Shown one piece after another: positions 17,455 through 26,213 of a stretch of 64,000 nt of DNA. The stretch comes from JAKACA01 sp050008715. GTDB taxonomy: Bacteria > Actinomycetota > Acidimicrobiia > Acidimicrobiales > Bog-793. Location of the stretch: the NCBI GenBank assembly GCA_050008715.1, contig JBEKMC010000003.1, positions 1-64,000 of the forward strand, written 5' to 3'. The notes beneath the pieces were generated by a model that had not been told where the DNA came from, ran no database searches, and worked only from the letters and a program-made list of their open reading frames with translations. Made by a program: the position numbers and the translations under genes. Position 1 is the stretch's first letter. Every line of letters begins with the position of its first letter.

Positions 17455-20430
17455 ATGGCTGATGTGAGCACGCTCTTGTTCGGTCTCCTCGGCCCCGTAA
17501 CCGTGACGGACGAGGCGGGCGAGATCGCCGTGAACGGTGCTGTACGCCGGCGCCTCCTCGTCCGCCTGCTGGTTGCCGCGAATCGGAGCGTCCCAGTCGA
17601 CCGTCTCCAGGACGACCTTTGGGAGGGGCACCCACCGCCGAGCGCCGCATCGACCCTGAAGAGTCACGTGTCGCTGTTGCGGAGGTCTCTTGGCCCGGAG
17701 CGGCTCTGCCATCGGGACGGGTCGTACATCTTGAGCGTCGCGCCCCACGAGCTCGACGTGTCATTGTTCGAGCAAGAGGCTTCCACGGGGCGGGCGCTCT
17801 TGCGTCAGGGCGACCCGCGAGGCGCTGCCCAGTCGCTTGGGCGAGGGCTCGCCCGGTGGCGAGGCCGCGCCCTTGCTGATGTGTCAGAGACGAGCTGGGG
17901 CCGGCCAGAGGCCGTGCGCCTCGAGGAGCTACGCGCCGACGTCCTCGAGAGCTGGTTCGAAGCGAGAATCGCCCTCGGCGACGCGTCCGCCGTCATCTCC
18001 GACGCCGAAGCCGCCGTCGCCGAGCATCCATTGCGGGAGGCGCTCTGGGCGAGGCTGATGACCGCCCTCTACCTGAGCGGTCGTCAGGCCGACTCGCTGC
18101 GCGCCTACCAACGGCTCCGAGAGATGCTCGCCGAAGAGCTCGGGATCACGCCGAGCCCCGACCTCGTGGCACTGGAAGGCGCCGTACTCCGACAGGAACT
18201 GTCCCTCGGCCAACGCAAAGCCTGGCAACCGCCTGGCGAAGCACCGTCGTGGGAGCGGCAGAGCAATCTCCCCGAAGACCTGACGAGCTTCGTTCCACGT
18301 CCGGTCGAGCTCGCGAACGTGACAGCGCTGCTCCAATCGCCGGGCCTTCTCACGCTGGCGGGCGCCGGCGGAATCGGCAAGACCCGCCTGGCATTGGAGA
18401 CGGCCCGCGCCGTCGAGCCGAGGTTCGACGGCATCTGGCTCTGCGAGCTGGCGCCGCTCAACGAGGCGGCCGATGTCGAACGGGAGTTGGCGTCGGTCAT
18501 CGGGTGCACGGATCAAGTCGGCACCAGCCTGTTGAGCACGATCACGCAACGACTGAGTGACGGCGTACAGCTGGTGGTCCTCGACAATTGCGAGCACCTC
18601 ATCGATGCAGCCGCCGGGCTGGCAGCCCACCTGCTGCGAAGCGTTCCGCTCATCCGCGTGATGGCGACGAGCAGATCGCCGCTCGGCGTTGCAGGCGAAG
18701 TCATCCATCGCGTGCCGTCGATGTCGCTTCCACCGGACGGGGCGGCTCTCGACGATCTCATGGGCTACGAATCGGTTCGCCTTTTCGTCATCCGTGCGAA
18801 AGAGCAGCAGCCGGCGTTCGCGTTCGGGTCGGACAACTGCGGCACGATCGCGTCCGTGTGCGTCCGCCTCGACGGCATCCCGCTGGCCCTCGAGCTGGCG
18901 GCGGCCCGGATGCGCACCCTGTCGGTGTCGGATATCGGACACCACCTGGACGATCGCTTTCGGCTGCTCACGAGCGGCGCTCGAACGGCTCCCGCCCGGC
19001 AACAAACGCTGCGATCGCTGATCGACTGGTCATACGAGCTCCTCGACACGCTGGAGCGGACGGCGCTCGCACGTCTCGCCGTCTTTCCGTCGGATTTCGG
19101 CCTGGCCGCAGCTGAGTGCGTGGTGACGTGCTCAGCCGTCGAGAAAGCGGCGGTCGTCGACCTCGTGTCGTCGCTCGTCGACAAGAGCCTGCTTCAGGCG
19201 GACACGAGTGGCGAGACGGGGCGGTACCGAATGCTCGAGACCGTCCGAGAGTACGCCCTCGAAAAGCTGGACGACCCGGAGGAGCAGAGCGCCCGAGTGG
19301 CCCATGCCCTTCATTTCCTTGATCTGGTCGAGCTCGCTGGTCCTCACTTGTCCGGATCCGATCAACTCCGCTGGCGCGCGAGCCTCGAACGCGACGAGGA
19401 CAACCTCCGCGCCGCCTTCGCGACGTTGAACGCCGAACCGGGCCGGTCCGAAGAAGCGCTTCGCTTTGGCGCTGCCGTGAGCAAATTCTGGAACAGCCGG
19501 GGCTACTACGGCGACGAGGTGGATCTCCTCACCGCAGCCCTCGAACGACCCGACGCGTCGAGGTCGACGGAAGCTCGTGGCGCTGCCTTGGCTGCCGCCG
19601 GGTACCTGATGTTCCGTCGTGGTGAGACCGCCCGCGCACAGCAGTACCTCGACGAAGCTGCCCTCATCGCGTCGACCACCGAGTCGGCTTCATTGAAGGC
19701 CGACGCACTGCGGACGATGGCATGGGTGGCCGACCGCCGCGGCGATCGTGACGTGGCGGCGACCCTGGCAGAGGATGCCTTCGAGTCCGCCGCGGCGAGC
19801 GGAGAGAGCCATCTCATCGCCCGGGCATACGACGTCCGGGCGGCGACGCGGCAGAACGGCGACCCGGCGGGAGCGCGGTCGGACTACGCCGAAGCCGTGC
19901 GGTACTGCCGTGCGTCCGGAGACGGCCTGGGCCAGGCAAGCGCCCTCAACAACCTCGGGGTGCTCGAGCTGGAACAAGGCGACCCTCAGGCAGCTCGGAG
20001 CCACTTCAAGCAAGCGCTCACGATCGCCGAAGGCGTGCGCGACGTCGCCCTCATGCCTTTCCTCGAGTACGGCCTCGGCCTGGCAGCCTCGCTCGACGAC
20101 GATCACTTGGCGGCCGAACAGGCCTTTCGCGGCGCGTTGCAGGCGGCGCGACGGACAGGCCAGCGGTCGCTGGTCGCATACTCGCTGCTGGGACTCGCCA
20201 TCGTCGGAGCGAGCATGGACCGCGACCTTCAGGCGGCCGCTCTCTTTGGCGCCGCGTCGGCGTTGTTCGAGGACCTCGGCGAGGAACCAGAACGGATCGA
20301 GGCGGACCTCGGTCGCCAAGTCTTGAGCCGGCTTCGAGCTTCCCTCGGCGGCTCTCTCGACGGCGCGCTCAGCGACGGTCGACGGCTCAGCGCGACCGAG
20401 GCTGCAGACCTGGCAGCAGGGGGCTTGTAG
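17455..20430 (+). CDS. AfsR/SARP-type transcriptional regulator: BTAD, NB-ARC-like ATPase and TPR domains
   Basis: A 991-residue regulator. Residues 1-95 form an OmpR-like winged helix (LLFGLLGPVTVTDEAGEI, STLKSHVSLLRRSLGPERL). Residues 98-245 form the bacterial transcriptional activation domain (LDVSLFEQEASTGRALL, MLAEELGITPSPDLVALEG). A STAND ATPase follows with Walker A GAGGIGKTR at 303 and Walker B LVVLDNCEHL. Residues 600-990 are TPR-like helices (LNNLGVLELEQGDPQAARSH). Members are activators that bind direct repeats and couple binding to ATP. Three 11-bp-phased repeats lie 1.6 kb downstream of the gene. It follows the VOC gene by 29 bp. Confidence 0.92.
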   Translation: MADVSTLLFGLLGPVTVTDEAGEIAVNGAVRRRLLVRLLVAANRSVPVDRLQDDLWEGHPPPSAASTLKSHVSLLRRSLGPERLCHRDGSYILSVAPHELDVSLFEQEASTGRALLRQGDPRGAAQSLGRGLARWRGRALADVSETSWGRPEAVRLEELRADVLESWFEARIALGDASAVISDAEAAVAEHPLREALWARLMTALYLSGRQADSLRAYQRLREMLAEELGITPSPDLVALEGAVLRQELSLGQRKAWQPPGEAPSWERQSNLPEDLTSFVPRPVELANVTALLQSPGLLTLAGAGGIGKTRLALETARAVEPRFDGIWLCELAPLNEAADVERELASVIGCTDQVGTSLLSTITQRLSDGVQLVVLDNCEHLIDAAAGLAAHLLRSVPLIRVMATSRSPLGVAGEVIHRVPSMSLPPDGAALDDLMGYESVRLFVIRAKEQQPAFAFGSDNCGTIASVCVRLDGIPLALELAAARMRTLSVSDIGHHLDDRFRLLTSGARTAPARQQTLRSLIDWSYELLDTLERTALARLAVFPSDFGLAAAECVVTCSAVEKAAVVDLVSSLVDKSLLQADTSGETGRYRMLETVREYALEKLDDPEEQSARVAHALHFLDLVELAGPHLSGSDQLRWRASLERDEDNLRAAFATLNAEPGRSEEALRFGAAVSKFWNSRGYYGDEVDLLTAALERPDASRSTEARGAALAAAGYLMFRRGETARAQQYLDEAALIASTTESASLKADALRTMAWVADRRGDRDVAATLAEDAFESAAASGESHLIARAYDVRAATRQNGDPAGARSDYAEAVRYCRASGDGLGQASALNNLGVLELEQGDPQAARSHFKQALTIAEGVRDVALMPFLEYGLGLAASLDDDHLAAEQAFRGALQAARRTGQRSLVAYSLLGLAIVGASMDRDLQAAALFGAASALFEDLGEEPERIEADLGRQVLSRLRASLGGSLDGALSDGRRLSATEAADLAAGGL

Positions 20431-20486
20431 GAACGCGCCGAAGGTGCTCCAATGCGACGAGGGATCTTCGACAGAAGGGGCGGGAG

Positions 20487-21281
20487 ATGCGACTCGGATG
20501 GCACAGGTGGACGAGACTGACGCTGGCGGCAGTGGGAGCAATTGGGACCGCTTCGCTGGCCACGACGGCGGCCGCTGCCGGAATCGGCGTCGCCGGCGCG
20601 TCGCCCGAGGCCGGGCTGTCGATCGATGCGGCGAAGGGTGCGCTCTCGGTTAGGTTCGTCGCCGTGTCCGTGGGTTTCTCCGGCCCGGTCGTCTCCTACC
20701 GATGGAACTTCGGCGATGGTGCCTCCGCCACTACCTCGACGGAGGTCGTCACGCACCGGTATCGCTCCGCCGGACGCTTCGCGGCGGCCGTCACCGAGAC
20801 GGACAAGCAGGGGCAACACGCCGTCGCCCGAGGAACTGTCGCCCTCTTCAGGTGCAAGGCCGGCGAGGCGACCTGCAGGGTCGCACTCCCTGATACCGCC
20901 AATGTGGCGCTGCTGGCAGCAAGCGGCCGGCAGGGCCCAGCCGGGCCGGCGTCGGCGACCTTGTTCGCCGGGCCTTTCCGCATCACCGCCTGCGCCCCTG
21001 GCGTCATCCGAGCGGTAGCCGTGACTGACGCCGGCTTCTCCGGCGACCTGACGGTCACGATGAGGTACGCGAGCGCGCAGCCGAAGACGGCATCGATGAC
21101 CTGTTTCTCCTCGGCAGTGGCGTTCGTCGACGCCGCCGGCCACCTCGTCCACAGTGGGGATCTGCCCCGGTGCAGAGCCGCCGCGAAAGCTCCGTGTGTG
21201 AAGTCCGTGGCCATCGATGCCTCCACCGTGAGCAAAGTGCTGCTGATTCCGCCCGGCGACCCGAAAGTCGGTGCGCCCTGA
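20487..21281 (+). CDS. Secreted protein with a PKD-like domain
   Basis: A 264-residue exported protein. The N-terminus has a basic stretch and a hydrophobic core ending in ATTAAAAGIGVAGA, a signal peptide. Residues 45-115 look like a PKD domain: VSYRWNFGDGASATTSTEVV and VTHRYRSAGRFAAAVTETD, the WxFGDG strand and the later HxYxxxGxFxVxVTxxD strand. The C-terminal half has four or more cysteines (FRCKAGEATCRVAL, ITACAPG, MTCFSS, LPRCRAAAKAPCVK), likely disulfide-bonded outside the cell. It follows the SARP regulator by 56 bp on the same strand and ends at a strong terminator. Confidence 0.75.
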   Translation: MRLGWHRWTRLTLAAVGAIGTASLATTAAAAGIGVAGASPEAGLSIDAAKGALSVRFVAVSVGFSGPVVSYRWNFGDGASATTSTEVVTHRYRSAGRFAAAVTETDKQGQHAVARGTVALFRCKAGEATCRVALPDTANVALLAASGRQGPAGPASATLFAGPFRITACAPGVIRAVAVTDAGFSGDLTVTMRYASAQPKTASMTCFSSAVAFVDAAGHLVHSGDLPRCRAAAKAPCVKSVAIDASTVSKVLLIPPGDPKVGAP

Positions 21282-21309
21282 CGAGACCGTCTCGCCGGCG
21301 ACGGGGGCG

Positions 21310-21348
21310 CGCCAATGCCCCTGCGCCAAATGGGCAGGGGCATTGGCG
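21310..21348. terminator. Bidirectional terminator hairpin between convergent genes
   Basis: A perfect 15-bp inverted repeat, CGCCAATGCCCCTGC and its complement, with a 9-nt loop (21325-21333), occupies the centre of the 80-bp space between the convergent secreted-protein genes that end at 21281 and 21362. No U-tract follows on either strand, as is usual in GC-rich actinobacteria. Confidence 0.85.
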
Positions 21349-21361
21349 GATCCGCCGCCCG

Positions 21362-21958
21362 TCAGCAAACCAGGTTGTTGTCCGCCACCGAGTAGTCCGG
21401 GAGTCCCATGCTCGAACCAAACTCACCGTTCGCAGCAAAGCCGGGGGTGATCTGGAACTCGACGTTGGCCAGCAAACTGCCGCCGTCCGCCTTCCCGTTC
21501 GTGCGGGTCGCAGCGTTGATCCAGCCGCGGGCCGTGACGTGGGCGGTCGATGAGGCCGGAAAGCCCTGCGTGATGAGCGTCAGCAGCCCGGCGTAGGTGA
21601 CGCTGCTCGGGCCGCCGGCAGCCGGCTGACCGACAAGCTGGGCAACACCGCGAAGCACGCCTCGATCGGTCTTCAGGTTGATCGTCCACACGACGTCCTT
21701 GACGGTGAGCGATCCGGACAGGTTGTAGTCGGTGGACCCTGGCATCCCGTCGGTCTCGCCGCCCTTCCAGCTTCCCCGATAGGTGATGTAGGGGATGCCG
21801 TCCTCGCCTGCGCAACGGGCGGGCACGAACTTGGTGGCCGCCAGTTGAATGGTCGCTTTGGCACTGTTGATCTCCGGTCCGCCTGAAGCCGAGGCGATTG
21901 CCGCAGCACCGCCGATAACGAACGCACTTGTCACAACCGCAACGATGAGACGCTTCAT
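21362..21958 (-). CDS. Secreted protein of unknown function
   Basis: A 198-residue exported protein. MKRLIVAVVTSAFVIGGAAA followed by IASASG is a clear signal peptide. The mature part starts with GPEINSAKATIQLAATKFVP and looks rich in beta strands, with two cysteines (ARCAGEDGIPYITYRG and the C-terminal NNLVC) that could pair. Repeated GSLTVKDVVWTINLKTDRG- and GLLTLITQGFPAS-type strands suggest a barrel or sandwich. An AAGGAGG site stands 7 nt ahead of ATG 21958. Upstream lie three 11-bp-phased direct repeats, so expression is probably controlled by an OmpR-like activator. Confidence 0.75.
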   Translation of the reverse strand: MKRLIVAVVTSAFVIGGAAAIASASGGPEINSAKATIQLAATKFVPARCAGEDGIPYITYRGSWKGGETDGMPGSTDYNLSGSLTVKDVVWTINLKTDRGVLRGVAQLVGQPAAGGPSSVTYAGLLTLITQGFPASSTAHVTARGWINAATRTNGKADGGSLLANVEFQITPGFAANGEFGSSMGLPDYSVADNNLVC

Positions 21959-22010
21959 CTTCGATCCTCCTTGTGATCTGCCGGGCTGGCAAGGACAAGG
22001 ATCGACCCAA

Positions 22011-22043
22011 GCGGTTGAACCGCGGTTGAAGGGCGGTTGAGCG
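22011..22043 (-). promoter_or_regulatory. Three direct repeats with an 11-bp period (SARP- or PhoP-type site)
   Basis: On the plus strand GCGGTTGA begins at 22011, 22022 and 22033, exactly 11 bp apart. On the minus strand, in the sense of the downstream gene, the units read GCTCAAC, CTTCAAC and GTTCAAC followed by CGC. This is the geometry of SARP sites (heptamers with 4-bp spacers) and also close to the Streptomyces PHO box unit GTTCACC. About 7 nt after the last unit comes GATCCT, a possible weak -10, then the ribosome site and ATG 21958. Confidence 0.6.
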
Positions 22044-22054
22044 GTGCGCCCGTG

Positions 22055-22858
22055 TCAGGCGCGGTCGGCCCCGAGCCCGCCGACCCGTTGGACGTCAGCT
22101 CCGGTGACGGCCAGGTAGGAGACCATCCCGACGATCATCAGGCCGAACACGAGGGTCACGAGTCCGTCGCCCCAACCGAGCCCACTGACAGCCTTCGGTT
22201 TGCCCAGACCGTCGGCGATCGAGGCCCCGAGCGGGCGGGTGACCACGTAGGCGAACCAGAAGGAGAGCACGGCATTCCAACGAAGAAAGCGGAAGCCGAC
22301 GACGGGAACGAGGATGATCCCGGCGAACAGGAGCGCCGACGGGAAGTAACCGAAGTGCAGCGTGGATGCCGTGAAGTCGCCCAGGGCGGTGCCCATGGCG
22401 AACGTGGCAACGACAGTCGCCCAGTAGAAGGCCTCGCGCCGAGGTGTGTCGATGCTGTGGATGGACAGCGTCTTCTCCGTCCGTTGCCAAGCGACGAAGA
22501 CGGCGATCAGTACGACCGCGTAGAGGACGCTCGACACCGTGTACGGCACGCCGAACCCGACGTGGAGAACGTCGGCCGCCATGGTCCCGAAGATGCCGAC
22601 CATCACGACAGCGAACCAGTAGGTCCACGCCATGTAGCGGCCCATCCTGAACTGCAGCACCAACGCACAGCCGAAGCCGGCGAAGCCCAGCAGGACCGCC
22701 AGCACCGGTGCGATGGCGTGCACGAGGAAGTCGGACGTGGCTTCCCCCATCGCGGTCGAAAGGCCCTTGATGAACCAGAAGGCGGCGGTGATCTCGGGGA
22801 CCCGCAAAGGTCCCGGCGAGGTCAGCCAGGAACGAGCTGGGCGCGCCGCGGAGCTCAC
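22055..22858 (-). CDS. COG4705-type membrane protein
   Basis: A 267-residue membrane protein with about seven helices. The family repeat is clear: VPEITAAFWFIKGLSTAMGE then ATSDFLV near residue 20, and TLSIHSIDTPRREAFYWATV near 130, followed by ATFAMGTALGDFTA. This is the uncharacterised COG4705 membrane family, made of a duplicated four-helix unit. GTG 22858 is the start used; an internal Met at residue 37 is within the first helix and unlikely. It lies 45 bp downstream of the dimethylformamidase-beta-like gene on the same strand and may be cotranscribed with it. Function unknown. Confidence 0.8.
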   Translation of the reverse strand: MSSAARPARSWLTSPGPLRVPEITAAFWFIKGLSTAMGEATSDFLVHAIAPVLAVLLGFAGFGCALVLQFRMGRYMAWTYWFAVVMVGIFGTMAADVLHVGFGVPYTVSSVLYAVVLIAVFVAWQRTEKTLSIHSIDTPRREAFYWATVVATFAMGTALGDFTASTLHFGYFPSALLFAGIILVPVVGFRFLRWNAVLSFWFAYVVTRPLGASIADGLGKPKAVSGLGWGDGLVTLVFGLMIVGMVSYLAVTGADVQRVGGLGADRA

Positions 22859-22903
22859 CGGGCCACAATACGAGTTGGTGCAGGCCGGATGGGACGCGGT
22901 CGC

Positions 22904-24391
22904 TCAGACTGAGAGTCGATCAATGAGGTTGCGCGTGATCCGCACAATCGTCGGGTCCCGATGAGCCAGGCCCCACGCCCACTCGGTCGTCCCTGCCGTG
23001 AACACGGTGCCCCCGGGTTGATGGATACCCATTACTGCGTGGCCGTGCTCGAAACGTGCGACGTCCTCCGGTTCCTCTCGCCCGAGCACCCGCCAGGCGA
23101 TGAACTCGCATTCGGAGCGGGCACCGTCGGGAACACCCCGAGGCGAGTTGTCCCTGCCGAAGGGACGCGCCGGGGCCAACCCGAGCATCTCGAAGTCCGG
23201 CGGGGTGCCGTCACTACCGGTGGGGTACGGCAGCCCGTCGCGCATCGTGAAGTCGCAGCCGTCGCATTCGTAACCGACCGTGACCGAGGAGGCTCCGATC
23301 ACGTCGCCGTAGACGACCTCGGTGCCCTCGAACACCCAGTGCTCCGGTCGATAGACGGTGTAGCCACCGGCGCCGACCGCCACGGCCTTGCCGATGCGGT
23401 GGTAACCCCCGCGCGAGAAGCTCACGCCGGTCATCTCGTTCTCAGGCCGGGCGATCAGGTGGTCGGACCACATCGACGTCAGCAGATGCTGACGATCGGT
23501 GTCATAGACAGGGTCCTTCTTGAATTGATCCTTGTAGCCGATCATGGTGGCACCGTCATCCTCGAGGCGCACCTGCCAAAAGCTGGTGTTCCCGGACAGG
23601 AACACGGCATTGCCGCCGGCCTTGACGAACGACTCCACGGCGTCGCGCATCTCCCAGGACCAGTACTCGTCGTGCCCGACGGAGAGATACAACCGCCGAC
23701 CGTCGAGCAGTCCCGGCACCGTGTGAAGGTCGGCGTTGATGGCGTAGTCGAGCTCGTAGCCTTGCTCCTCGGCCCACTGCACGAAAGGAAGCTCGGCGTT
23801 CGGCCAGCCAGCGGAACCGGCCCAGTCGGAGAAGCGGTGCTCGCGCAGGTAGGACCGATATGCCCGCATCGCGTGGTCCGGCGCCTCGACCACGGCGACG
23901 CGGCTGCCCGGACCATCCGGCTTCCTGAGGTAGCCAGGTGCCATCGGCCGGGCAAACGAGACCCGGGTCCCGCGGGCGTAGAGGTTGCGGCCGCCGAAGT
24001 CGTTGTAGGCGTTCCAGGTGTTCGTCGTGAGCACGAGCAGTGGGCGAGCCGGATCGATCTCCGCTGAGCGCACGACGAAGAAACCCACCGCCTCGTGACG
24101 AAACCCAGCCCGGGTGCGCAAGCTCACCTCGTAGTAGCCGCTGCGCCAGGAAGACGGTATCTCGACCGACGCTCCGTCGGGCCACGGACAACCGGCGGCG
24201 GCAGCCGTCTCGGGGAGCTCGTGGGGCTCGACGGCGACCTCACCGGACCAGACGAGCTCACGATGCAGCCCGACTCGGTGAATCTGGACTTCGCCGGCAG
24301 CGACAGGGCCGGCCGCTCGTAAGGCAACTGACTCACCGACGGTGACCGATTGCGGCCACGCGTAGATCCAGGGCTCGGTGAGCGTCGTCAT
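22904..24391 (-). CDS. N,N-dimethylformamidase beta-subunit-like protein
   Basis: A 495-residue protein. An N-terminal beta-rich part (SVTVGESVALRAAGPVAAGE; SGYYEVSLRTR) precedes the family core: LLVLTTNTWNAYNDFGGRNL, WAEEQGYELDYAINADLHTV, LYLSVGHDEYWSWEMRD and FVKAGGNAVFLSGNTSFWQV. This core matches the large domain related to the dimethylformamidase beta subunit, with a flavodoxin/amidotransferase-like arrangement. No small alpha subunit gene is adjacent, so amide hydrolysis is not certain. I start at ATG 24391, which overlaps the TraR stop (ATGA), a coupled junction. The frame opens 39 codons further upstream only inside the TraR gene. Confidence 0.8.
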   Translation of the reverse strand: MTTLTEPWIYAWPQSVTVGESVALRAAGPVAAGEVQIHRVGLHRELVWSGEVAVEPHELPETAAAAGCPWPDGASVEIPSSWRSGYYEVSLRTRAGFRHEAVGFFVVRSAEIDPARPLLVLTTNTWNAYNDFGGRNLYARGTRVSFARPMAPGYLRKPDGPGSRVAVVEAPDHAMRAYRSYLREHRFSDWAGSAGWPNAELPFVQWAEEQGYELDYAINADLHTVPGLLDGRRLYLSVGHDEYWSWEMRDAVESFVKAGGNAVFLSGNTSFWQVRLEDDGATMIGYKDQFKKDPVYDTDRQHLLTSMWSDHLIARPENEMTGVSFSRGGYHRIGKAVAVGAGGYTVYRPEHWVFEGTEVVYGDVIGASSVTVGYECDGCDFTMRDGLPYPTGSDGTPPDFEMLGLAPARPFGRDNSPRGVPDGARSECEFIAWRVLGREEPEDVARFEHGHAVMGIHQPGGTVFTAGTTEWAWGLAHRDPTIVRITRNLIDRLSV

Positions 24392-24756
24392 TGCGGGGAG
24401 CGTACTGGCGCTCGGCGACCGCTCGCCTGGGCGCATCGTAGGCACAGGCGAGCTGCGGGCAGCGCCTCCAGCCGTGCCTCCGAGATGGCGCCTCCGCAGC
24501 GTTCGCACGTCCCGAACACGCCGTGGGCGACGCGCTCGAGGGCGTCGGAGAGCTCGGCGACACGCCGGCGCGCTTGGTCGAGCAGGGCGCTCACGCGGGC
24601 GCGCTCGTAGCCGACCGTCGAGCCCTCGGCGTCGTGCTCGTCATCGGGGCTCTCCGCCGTCGACTCCGCGATCGCTGCCATGTCGCGGTCGAGATCCGCC
24701 ACGAGGGCGAGCGCAGTGTCCCGATCCTCGGCCAAATGGCCGGCGGCGTCATCCAT
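24388..24756 (-). CDS. TraR/DksA-type zinc-finger protein
   Basis: A 122-residue protein. Residues 1-75 are helical and acidic (ALALVADLDRDMAAIAESTA, VSALLDQARRRVAELSDALE), like the coiled coil of DksA. The C-terminus carries the C4 zinc finger GTCERCGGAISEARLEALP followed by LCLRCA. Members bind in the RNA polymerase secondary channel and act on stringent-type control, or act as unknown small regulators in Actinomycetota. The stop overlaps the next ATG by four bases. It is divergent from the acyl-CoA dehydrogenase gene across 44 bp. Confidence 0.85.
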   Translation of the reverse strand: MDDAAGHLAEDRDTALALVADLDRDMAAIAESTAESPDDEHDAEGSTVGYERARVSALLDQARRRVAELSDALERVAHGVFGTCERCGGAISEARLEALPAARLCLRCAQASGRRAPVRSPQ

Positions 24757-24800
24757 CGATGTACGGTGCCACAGACCCGAGCAAGCGAAAGGAGCACCCC

Positions 24801-26051
24801 ATGGCGATGAACGTGAAGCCGATCCCGACGATGTCCGAGCGGGTCAACGAGATCCGAGCCCTCACGGCGGAGATCGTCAACAAGGAGATCCTCCCCAACG
24901 AGAACCTGCTGTGGGCCTCCCGCACGAACCCCAGTCTGACAGGGGCCGACCGCGCCACCGCGAGGGAGCTGCGCGAAGGCATCAAGGCCAAGGTTCGCCA
25001 AGCCGGCCTCTGGGCGCCGCACCTCCCCGTGGAGTACGGAGGCGCAGGCCTCGACTTCCTCGAGCTCGCCTACATGAACGAGGTGCTGGCGTACGCCGTC
25101 GGGGCGGCGTCCCTCTTCGGCGTTGTCGCCCCGAACTCCGGCAACCAGAGCCTTCTCGTGAAATACGGGACCGAGGAGCAGAAGCGCCAGTGGCTGATCC
25201 CGCTGATCGAGGGCAAGCTCGAGTCCGGTTTCTCGATGACCGAACCGGACGCCGCCGGCTCGGATCCGCGCTCGCTCCGGACGACCGCTCGCCGCGACGG
25301 CGACGAGTGGGTGATCAACGGGCTCAAGTGGTTCACGTCCAACGGCAAGCGAGCCGACTTCTTCATCGTCATGTGCCGGACCGAAGATCCCGAGGGGCCG
25401 CCCGACACGAACGGCCGCATGACCCAGATCATCGTTCCCCGCAACACGCCGGGAGTGAACGTCCTCCGCAACATCAACGTCTGGGGCGTCGAGAGCGACC
25501 ACTGCGAGATCGCCTATGAGGACGTCCGAGTGCCGGTGGAGAACCAGCTCGGCAGCCGCGGCAGCGGCCACCAGGCGGCCCAGGACCGGCTCGGCGCCGG
25601 ACGCGTGTACCACTGCATGAACTCGATCGGCGGCATGTGGCGGGCCTTCGACCTCATGGTGGAGCGCGCCCGGACGCGCCAGGTCCACGGCGGCCTCTTG
25701 CAGACGAAGCAATTCATCCAAGGCTTCATCGCCGACTCCTACATCGACATTCAATCGGCCCGGCTCATGACAATTCACTGTGCCGAGAGGATGGCCAACG
25801 ACCTGGACGCCCGAACGGACATCTCGGCGATCAAGGTGTTCGTCCCCGCGGCCTACTCGCGAGTCGTCGACCGGGCGATCCAGGTCTGGGGAGCAGCAGG
25901 GGTATCGGGTGACCTCCCCCTCTACGGCATGTACCAGGGCGCTCGGACCTTGCGGCTGGCGGACGGACCGGACGAGGTCCACCGCATCCTCATCGCGAAG
26001 AACGTCCTCGCCCAGTTCAGCCATGGGATCGGGTGGGATTTCGGCAACTGA
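24801..26051 (+). CDS. Acyl-CoA dehydrogenase family protein
   Basis: A 416-residue flavoenzyme. The N-terminal helical domain has EIVNKEILPNENLLWASRTN; the FAD/substrate strand region is ESGFSMTEPDAAGSDPRSLR with WVINGLKWFTSNG; and the C-terminal helical domain includes IQVWGAAGVSGDLPLYGMY and ARTLRLADGPDEVHRILIAK, both hallmarks of the family. AAAGGAG stands 7 nt ahead of ATG 24801, the family-consistent start. The ADGPDEVHR ending and about 416-residue length fit medium/long-chain or APH-associated-type ACADs; the acyl group is not defined. It stands alone and precedes the ROK operon with its own promoter. Confidence 0.92.
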   Translation: MAMNVKPIPTMSERVNEIRALTAEIVNKEILPNENLLWASRTNPSLTGADRATARELREGIKAKVRQAGLWAPHLPVEYGGAGLDFLELAYMNEVLAYAVGAASLFGVVAPNSGNQSLLVKYGTEEQKRQWLIPLIEGKLESGFSMTEPDAAGSDPRSLRTTARRDGDEWVINGLKWFTSNGKRADFFIVMCRTEDPEGPPDTNGRMTQIIVPRNTPGVNVLRNINVWGVESDHCEIAYEDVRVPVENQLGSRGSGHQAAQDRLGAGRVYHCMNSIGGMWRAFDLMVERARTRQVHGGLLQTKQFIQGFIADSYIDIQSARLMTIHCAERMANDLDARTDISAIKVFVPAAYSRVVDRAIQVWGAAGVSGDLPLYGMYQGARTLRLADGPDEVHRILIAKNVLAQFSHGIGWDFGN

Positions 26052-26093
26052 GCGGACGGCATTGCCGGAGCTGGACAGCTGGCGAAAAATCGC

Positions 26094-26144
26094 TTGTCGT
26101 ACGTCCCTTCCCGTCCTACAATAACTTCCTCAAGTTGAGGAAGT
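26094..26144 (+). promoter_or_regulatory. Promoter with perfect 21-bp operator for the ROK operon
   Basis: TTGTCG (26094-26099) and TACAAT (26117-26122) are 17 nt apart, a good sigma-70 promoter. Two bases downstream a perfect inverted repeat occupies 26124-26144: ACTTCCTCAA, one central G, TTGAGGAAGT. It covers the expected transcription start, so a bound repressor would block initiation. The first gene downstream, 70 bp away, is a ROK-family repressor, which makes it the likely ligand-responsive binder. Confidence 0.8.
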
Positions 26145-26213
26145 AGCTGAGCGGTGTTTTCGTGACCGGTCCGATTGGAGGGTCCGTGAGCGAGGCCATC
26201 ACTGGGGGCCGAC

